A stretch of DNA of 6,512 bases from Quadrisphaera sp. (lineage in GTDB: Bacteria > Actinomycetota > Actinomycetes > Actinomycetales > Quadrisphaeraceae), in contig JARIBR010000349.1 of NCBI GenBank assembly GCA_029258695.1, positions 1-6,512 of the forward strand, read 5' to 3'. Below the pieces are notes generated by a model, which did no database searches, was not told the origin of the DNA, and worked only from the letters and a program-made list of their open reading frames with translations. Made by a program: the position numbers and the translations under genes. Below, in pieces: positions 1 to 6,512 of the stretch (the stretch's first letter is position 1; every line of letters starts with the position of its first letter).

Positions 1-60
1 CGGCAAGTGGGTTCGCCCTGCGCGTAACCCGGGTGGACGCCGCCACCAGGGCGCGGGGCG

Positions 61-81
61 GCGCGGCGGCGCGGCGGCGCG
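61..81. repeat. Short GC-only 8-bp tandem repeat ahead of parE
   Basis: The unit GCGCGGCG occurs at 61-68 and 69-76, followed by a partial copy (GCGCG) at 77-81. It lies in the leader before GTG 111. If translation began at GTG 33 it would encode part of an Ala/Arg-rich stretch (RGGAAARRR), which looks more like untranslated leader or unstable low-complexity sequence than protein. No function is implied. Confidence 0.6.
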
Positions 82-98
82 ACGTCGGTCCTCACGTC

Positions 99-104
99 TA
101 CGCT
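99..104 (+). promoter_or_regulatory. Possible -10 box for parE (leaderless arrangement)
   Basis: TACGCT matches the actinobacterial housekeeping -10 pattern TANNNT and ends 6 bases before GTG 111. This is the spacing expected if transcription starts at the first base of the GTG, giving a leaderless mRNA. No convincing -35 element is visible at the right distance (around 76-81), and there is no clear Shine-Dalgarno sequence before GTG 111. Both fit leaderless expression but prove nothing. Confidence 0.3.
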
Positions 105-110
105 GAGACG

Positions 111-2309
111 GTGCCGACCACCAGCGAGCCCTCGACCAGCGACGCGGCCCCCCGCCGGGCGCGCGCAGGGGCTCCGCGCAGCGTCGCGGGACGGTCTGCC
201 GGGGAGTCGTCCGGCTACACCGCCCGGCACCTGTCGGTCCTCGAGGGCCTCGAGGCGGTGCGCAAGCGCCCCGGCATGTACATCGGGTCCACGGACAGCC
301 GCGGGCTCATGCACTGCCTGTGGGAGATCGTCGACAACAGCGTCGACGAGGCGCTCGGCGGCCACGCGAGCCGCATCGACGTGACCCTCTACGCCGACGG
401 CTCCGTGGAGGTCGTCGACGACGGCCGGGGCATCCCGGTGGACGCGGAGCCGCGCACGGGCCTGAGCGGCGTCGAGGTGGTCTTCACCAAGCTCCACGCC
501 GGGGGCAAGTTCGGCGGAGGCTCGTACGCGGCGTCCGGCGGTCTGCACGGGGTCGGCGCCTCGGTGGTCAACGCGCTGTCCGCACGCCTCGACGTCGCGG
601 TCTCCCGCGGGTCACGGCGGCACACGATGAGCTTTCGGCGCGGTGAGCCCGGGACGTTCGCCGACGCGGGGGAGCCGAGCGCCGCCGCCCCCTTCACCCC
701 CTTCACCGAGGCGTCCGCGCTCGGTGACGGCGGGCGGGTGAAGCGCGGGAGCACCGGGACGCGCATCCGCTACTGGGCCGACCCGCTGGTCTTCGTGAAG
801 GACGCGGCGTTCAGCTACGACGAGCTGGTCACCCGGGCCCGTCAGACCTCCTTCCTCGTCCCCGGCCTGACCCTCGCGGTCACCGACCTGCGCGGCGCCC
901 CCGGGACCCCGGGCGAGAACGGCCGGCACGAGGAGGTGTTCCGCCACGAGGGAGGCATCACCGAGTTCGTCGACCACCTGGCCACCGACCCCGCGCTGAC
1001 CGACACCTGGCGGCTGAGCGGCTCGGGGACCTTCACCGAGACGGTCCCCGTCCTCGACGAGGTGGGGCACATGGTCAGCCGCGAGGTGGAGCGCGAGTGC
1101 CTCGTGGACGTCGCGCTGCGCTGGGGCAACGGCTACGACACCGAGGTCCGCTCCTTCGTCAACATCATCGCGACGCCCAAGGGCGGCACCCACGTCGCGG
1201 GCTTCGACGCCGCGCTGGTGCGCAGCGTGCGCAAGGCGGTCGAGGTGAACGCGCGCCGCCTCAAGGTGGGGGCGAAGGACGAGCGGCCCGACAAGGACGA
1301 CATCACCGCCGGGCTGACGGCCGTGCTGACGGTCCGCCTGCCCGAGCCGCAGTTCGAGGGCCAGACGAAAGAGGTGCTCGGCACCTCGGCGGTGCGCGGC
1401 GTCGTCTCGAAGGTGGTCGAGCGGGAGATGAGCGCTCTGCTCACCGCCAGCGCCCGCGCCACCCGCAGCCAGGTCTCGCTGCTGCTGGACAAGGTGGTCG
1501 CCGAGACCAGGGCCCGGCTCGCCGCTCGTCAGCAGAAGGAGACCCAGCGGCGGAAGAACGCCCTGGAGACCTCCTCGCTGCCGGCGAAGCTGGCGGACTG
1601 CCGCTCCTCCGACGTCGAGCGTTCCGAGCTGTTCATCGTCGAGGGGGACAGCGCGCTGGGCACCGCCAAGCTCGCGCGCTCCTCGGACTTCCAGGCGCTG
1701 CTGCCGATCCGCGGGAAGATCCTCAACACCCAGAAGGCGTCGGTGGCCGACGTGCTGCGCAACGCCGAGTGCGCCTCGATCATCCAGGTGGTCGGCGCCG
1801 GGTCCGGTCGCAGCTTCGACCTCTCCGCCGCGCGGTACGGGAAGATCATCTTCATGGCCGACGCGGACGTCGACGGCGCGCACATCCGCACCCTGCTCCT
1901 CACCCTGTTCTTCCGGTACATGCGCCCCCTCGTCGAGGCGGGGCGCGTCTACTCCGCCGTGCCGCCGCTGCACCGGGTGGACGTCAACGCCGCCGGCCGG
2001 GCCAAGGGCGAGCACGTCTACACCTACTCCGAGGCCGAGCTGGCGAGCACCCTGGCGCGGCTTCGGGCCCGGGGCCGCACCTGGAAGGAGCCGCTCCAGC
2101 GGTACAAGGGTCTGGGGGAGATGGACGCCGACCAGCTCGCGGACACCACCATGGACCCGGCCCACCGCACGCTGCGGCGGGTGCGCATCGCCGACGCCGA
2201 GGCCGCCGAGGCCGTCTTCGACCTGCTCATGGGCTCCGACGTCGCGCCGCGCAAGGACTTCATCGTCGACGGCGCTGCCGTCGTCGACGACGAGCGGATC
2301 GACGTCTGA
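111..2309 (+). CDS. parE: DNA topoisomerase IV subunit B (ParE/GyrB-type ATPase subunit)
   Basis: This is the ATPase and TOPRIM subunit of a type IIA topoisomerase, partner of the subunit A gene at the right of the window. It is 732 codons from GTG 111. Conserved sequence begins near residue 36 (YTARHLSVLEGLEAVRKRPG), after an Ala/Arg/Ser-rich variable head. Seen in order: GHKL ATPase motif EIVDNSVDEA with catalytic Glu72 and Mg-binding Asn76; DDGRGIPV with Asp104; ATP lid GGLHGVG (143-149); transducer motif FEGQTKEVLGT with Lys420; TOPRIM EGDSALGTAK with Glu511; metal-binding DADVD (Asp584, 586, 588); and RYKGLGEMD from Arg664. A roughly 20-residue insert (about 187-208) lies in the ATPase domain. 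EGDSALG instead of the gyrase-like EGDSAGG suggests the actinobacterial topoisomerase IV paralogue. A longer reading from GTG 33 gives 758 codons. GTG 111 is preferred because it is the last start before conserved sequence and has a -10-like box just upstream. The family call is near certain; parE versus gyrB is likely but inferred. Confidence 0.93.
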   Translation: MPTTSEPSTSDAAPRRARAGAPRSVAGRSAGESSGYTARHLSVLEGLEAVRKRPGMYIGSTDSRGLMHCLWEIVDNSVDEALGGHASRIDVTLYADGSVEVVDDGRGIPVDAEPRTGLSGVEVVFTKLHAGGKFGGGSYAASGGLHGVGASVVNALSARLDVAVSRGSRRHTMSFRRGEPGTFADAGEPSAAAPFTPFTEASALGDGGRVKRGSTGTRIRYWADPLVFVKDAAFSYDELVTRARQTSFLVPGLTLAVTDLRGAPGTPGENGRHEEVFRHEGGITEFVDHLATDPALTDTWRLSGSGTFTETVPVLDEVGHMVSREVERECLVDVALRWGNGYDTEVRSFVNIIATPKGGTHVAGFDAALVRSVRKAVEVNARRLKVGAKDERPDKDDITAGLTAVLTVRLPEPQFEGQTKEVLGTSAVRGVVSKVVEREMSALLTASARATRSQVSLLLDKVVAETRARLAARQQKETQRRKNALETSSLPAKLADCRSSDVERSELFIVEGDSALGTAKLARSSDFQALLPIRGKILNTQKASVADVLRNAECASIIQVVGAGSGRSFDLSAARYGKIIFMADADVDGAHIRTLLLTLFFRYMRPLVEAGRVYSAVPPLHRVDVNAAGRAKGEHVYTYSEAELASTLARLRARGRTWKEPLQRYKGLGEMDADQLADTTMDPAHRTLRRVRIADAEAAEAVFDLLMGSDVAPRKDFIVDGAAVVDDERIDV
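2263..2287 (+). promoter_or_regulatory. Imperfect hairpin at the 3' end of parE, just before the kinase start
   Basis: Arms 2263-2273 and 2277-2287 pair at 10 of 11 positions (a T/T mismatch at 2266/2284) around a 3-base loop GCT. The hairpin ends 18 bases before CTG 2306 and 4 bases before a purine-rich GAGCGGA (2292-2298), which is the only ribosome-binding candidate. It lies inside parE codons rich in Val (GTC) and Asp (GAC), which are mutual reverse complements, so it could be a by-product of codon use. It could instead tune translation coupling or mRNA processing. Confidence 0.35.
2292..2298 (+). promoter_or_regulatory. Weak purine-rich ribosome-binding candidate for the kinase gene
   Basis: GAGCGGA sits 7 bases before CTG 2306, a normal Shine-Dalgarno distance, but it matches the anti-Shine-Dalgarno only partly. 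Its placement supports translation starting at the CTGA overlap with the parE stop. No comparable purine tract was noticed before GTG 2459. The weak match suggests that initiation may rely on ribosomes finishing parE. Confidence 0.3.
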
Positions 2310-3946
2310 GCCCGCCGAGCCGACCCAGCCCGCTCCAGCGCGTCCGCTCCACGCGGCCCGTCAAGCTGGGGGCCAGGGCCGCGGAGATCGTCCGGATCCT
2401 CTCCGCCAACGGGTTCGAGTTCGTCGTCGACGCCGCCGGGTTCGGCCGCTACTCCGCCGTGGTGCGCCTCGCCGCGCGCGCGTGGCCGGGGCCGCGGCCC
2501 AAGCCGACGCCGGCGTCGGGGGAGCCGCTGCCGGTGCGCCTGCGCATCGTCCTCGAGCAGCTGGGCCCGACGTTCGTCAAGGGCGGCCAGCTGCTCGCCC
2601 TGCGCCCGGACCTCCTCCCGCCGGCCTACGGCGAGGAGCTGCGCCGGCTCCAGGCCGCCGCCAGCCCGTTCCCCGCGGCCCAGGCCAAGGCCATCGTGGA
2701 GTCCGAGCTGGGGCAGAGCGTGAGCGAGGCGTTCGCCACCTTCGAGGACGAACCCTTCGCCGCCGCCTCGCTGTCCCAGGTCCACCGCGCCGTGCGCCAC
2801 GACGGGCGGGTGGTGGCCGTGAAGGTCCAGCGCCCCGGCGTCGAGGACGCCTTCGACGCCGACCTGGCGCTGCTGGCCATCGGGGCGGCGCGCCTGCAGC
2901 GCCGCGTGGCCAGCTCCTGGTCGATCAGCCCCGTGGACACCATCGCCGAGCTCGACCGGTGGTCGCGCCGCGAGCTGGACTTCCGCGGGGAGGCCCGCAC
3001 CGCGCAGGCGGTGGCGCGGATGTTCGCCGACGACGACGACGTGGTGATCCCCGAGGTCGACACCGCCCGCACCACCCGGCGGGTCCTGACGATGGACCTG
3101 ATCGAGGGCGTGCACCCCACCAGCGCCAGCGCGTTGCGCAGCGCGGGCATCGACGTCGACCGCGTCGTCGAGACCGGCACGCACGCCATGGTCCGGCAGG
3201 TCTTCGGCTTCGGGCTCTTCCACGCCGATCCCCACCCGGGCAACATCATGGTCCAGCCGGGCGGACAGGTGGCCTTCCTCGACTTCGGGCTGTTCGGACG
3301 CCTGGACGGGCGCCAGCGCCGGCACGTCGGGCTCGTGGTGTGGGCGATGATCAACGGTGACCTCGACGAGATCGCCGACCTCCTCCTGCGCCTGGCGGTC
3401 CTCAAGCCCGGCGCGGACGTCCGAGGCTTCCGCGACGACATCTCCGACCTGCTCAACGAGTGGCTGGGCGAGGGGCAGCGCACGTCGATCCCGCGCCTGC
3501 TGCTGCGCGCGCTCGGCGCCGGCGGCACCCACGGGGTCACGTTCTCCGCCGACCTCGTCCTGCTGGCGCGGGCGCTGATCAGCCTCGAGGCCACGGTGGT
3601 GCGCCTGCAGCCCGGGGAGAAGCTGACCGACCGGCTCAGCCCGGCCCTGCCGGAGCTGAAGTCCCTCCTCCTGCCCAGCCTCGCGTCGTTCAAGGCAGCG
3701 TTCTCCGCCCGCAGCTACGACTACCTGGCGCTCGCGCTGGACCTGCCGGAGGTCCTCGCGAACCTCGTGCCCGAGCGGACCCGTCCCGACGTCCCGCCCC
3801 CGGCGGCGCCGCAGCCGCCCCCGGGTCCGTCCCGGGTCTCGAGGCTGGGCTCGGCCGCTGGGCGGGCCACGACCACCGCGCTGGCCGCCGCGCTCGGCGC
3901 GCTCGCGGCGCACGGCCTCACCCGCTGGAACGAGCGCCCGCGCTGA
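2306..3946 (+). CDS. AarF/ABC1/UbiB-family atypical protein kinase/ATPase
   Basis: This belongs to the UbiB/COQ8 (ABC1) atypical kinase family, whose members bind ATP and support isoprenoid-quinone or membrane-lipid metabolism at the membrane. The substrate here is unknown. Counting from CTG 2306 (546 codons): family motif KGGQ at 92-95 with Arg100 (LRPDLLP); Ala-rich loop AAASLSQVHRA from residue 152, replacing the usual glycine-rich loop; ATP-binding Lys173 in VAVKVQRPGV; Glu229 in ELDFRGEA; catalytic HADPHPGN at 306-313 (Asp308, Asn313); and Mg-binding DFG at 326-328. All key residues are present, so it should be active. A Pro-rich linker (497-508) leads to one short hydrophobic segment (about 522-538), a possible membrane anchor. 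The start is unusual: no ATG, GTG or TTG is in frame from the parE stop until GTG 2459, which would remove conserved-looking N-terminal sequence. CTG 2306 overlaps the parE TGA as CTGA, suggesting coupled translation. The fallback start at GTG 2459 gives 495 codons. Family is certain; the start is tentative. Confidence 0.9.
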   Translation: MSPPSRPSPLQRVRSTRPVKLGARAAEIVRILSANGFEFVVDAAGFGRYSAVVRLAARAWPGPRPKPTPASGEPLPVRLRIVLEQLGPTFVKGGQLLALRPDLLPPAYGEELRRLQAAASPFPAAQAKAIVESELGQSVSEAFATFEDEPFAAASLSQVHRAVRHDGRVVAVKVQRPGVEDAFDADLALLAIGAARLQRRVASSWSISPVDTIAELDRWSRRELDFRGEARTAQAVARMFADDDDVVIPEVDTARTTRRVLTMDLIEGVHPTSASALRSAGIDVDRVVETGTHAMVRQVFGFGLFHADPHPGNIMVQPGGQVAFLDFGLFGRLDGRQRRHVGLVVWAMINGDLDEIADLLLRLAVLKPGADVRGFRDDISDLLNEWLGEGQRTSIPRLLLRALGAGGTHGVTFSADLVLLARALISLEATVVRLQPGEKLTDRLSPALPELKSLLLPSLASFKAAFSARSYDYLALALDLPEVLANLVPERTRPDVPPPAAPQPPPGPSRVSRLGSAAGRATTTALAAALGALAAHGLTRWNERPR

Positions 3947-3957
3947 GCCGCTGCTGA

Positions 3958-3982
3958 GGTCCCGGCCTGCGCCGCCGGGGTC
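3958..3982 (+). terminator. Possible GC-rich hairpin terminator in the convergent gap
   Basis: In the 51-bp gap between the two convergent genes, 3961-3966 (CCCGGC) pairs perfectly with 3974-3979 (GCCGGG) across a 7-base loop. In plus-strand RNA the stem extends to 3958/3982 with two G-U pairs. No T-tract follows on either strand, so it is not a classical intrinsic terminator. High-GC actinobacteria often lack the U-tract, which keeps it a candidate. The minus-strand transcript would keep only the 6-bp core. Confidence 0.3.
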
Positions 3983-3997
3983 CGGGGCTGCCGCCGG

Positions 3998-6512
<2,515 letters not shown>

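Noticed and set aside
1..27. Possible 3' end of an upstream gene (TAA at 25-27 in one plus frame)
   Set aside because: Only eight codons are visible and they show nothing recognisable; a chance stop is equally likely.
612..2165. Long minus-strand open frame antisense to parE
   Set aside because: Very high GC at third positions keeps complementary frames open. The translation is low-complexity and carries no recognisable domain, while the plus strand encodes a fully motif-supported ParE.
2024..3913. Long minus-strand open frame antisense to the parE end and the kinase
   Set aside because: It spans two real genes on the other strand, its composition is Arg/Gly/Ala/Pro-biased, and it has no motifs; this is a GC shadow.
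1097..3946. A single 949-codon open frame running from inside parE through the kinase gene
   Set aside because: The first two-fifths is the out-of-frame shadow of parE, an Arg/Gly/Ala-rich translation with no motifs. Only the part after about 2306 has family signatures. An automatic call starting at 1097 would be wrong.

Overview
The window is uniformly very GC-rich, with third codon positions almost all G or C, and its proteins look actinobacterial. It most resembles a high-GC member of the Actinomycetia; genus and family cannot be read from it. It is dense with genes and carries no tRNA, rRNA, CRISPR array, insertion sequence or sign of recent transfer.

Layout. Bases 1-110 are a GC-rich leader holding an 8-bp tandem repeat and a possible -10 box. 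From about 111 to 2309 (+) lies a complete ParE/GyrB-type topoisomerase subunit B gene. An AarF/ABC1/UbiB-family atypical kinase follows on the same strand and ends at 3946. Its likely start overlaps the parE stop codon. A 51-bp gap (3947-3997) separates it from a convergent gene on the minus strand, which encodes a ParC/GyrA-type subunit A. That gene ends at 3998 and runs off the right edge, so its N-terminus is missing.

How the genes work together. ParE (ATPase plus TOPRIM) and ParC (catalytic tyrosine plus DNA-bending isoleucine plus C-terminal domain) should form a heterotetrameric type IIA topoisomerase. The ParC C-terminal domain lacks a canonical GyrA box (Q-R-R-G-G-K-G type), and the TOPRIM motif reads EGDSALGTAK. 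Both point to the actinobacterial topoisomerase IV paralogue (decatenation/relaxation) rather than the chromosomal gyrase. The kinase between them has all the UbiB-family hallmarks but no evident biochemical link to topology. UbiB relatives act in isoprenoid-quinone or membrane-lipid biology.

This is mostly core-genome sequence, and I found no novel multi-gene system. The best points for a second look concern translation of the kinase gene. No ATG, GTG or TTG lies in frame between the parE stop and the conserved kinase N-terminus. A CTG sits in a CTGA overlap with the parE stop, behind an imperfect 11-bp hairpin. Other points are a possible leaderless parE start and a perfect 10-bp inverted repeat near the 5' end of parC.
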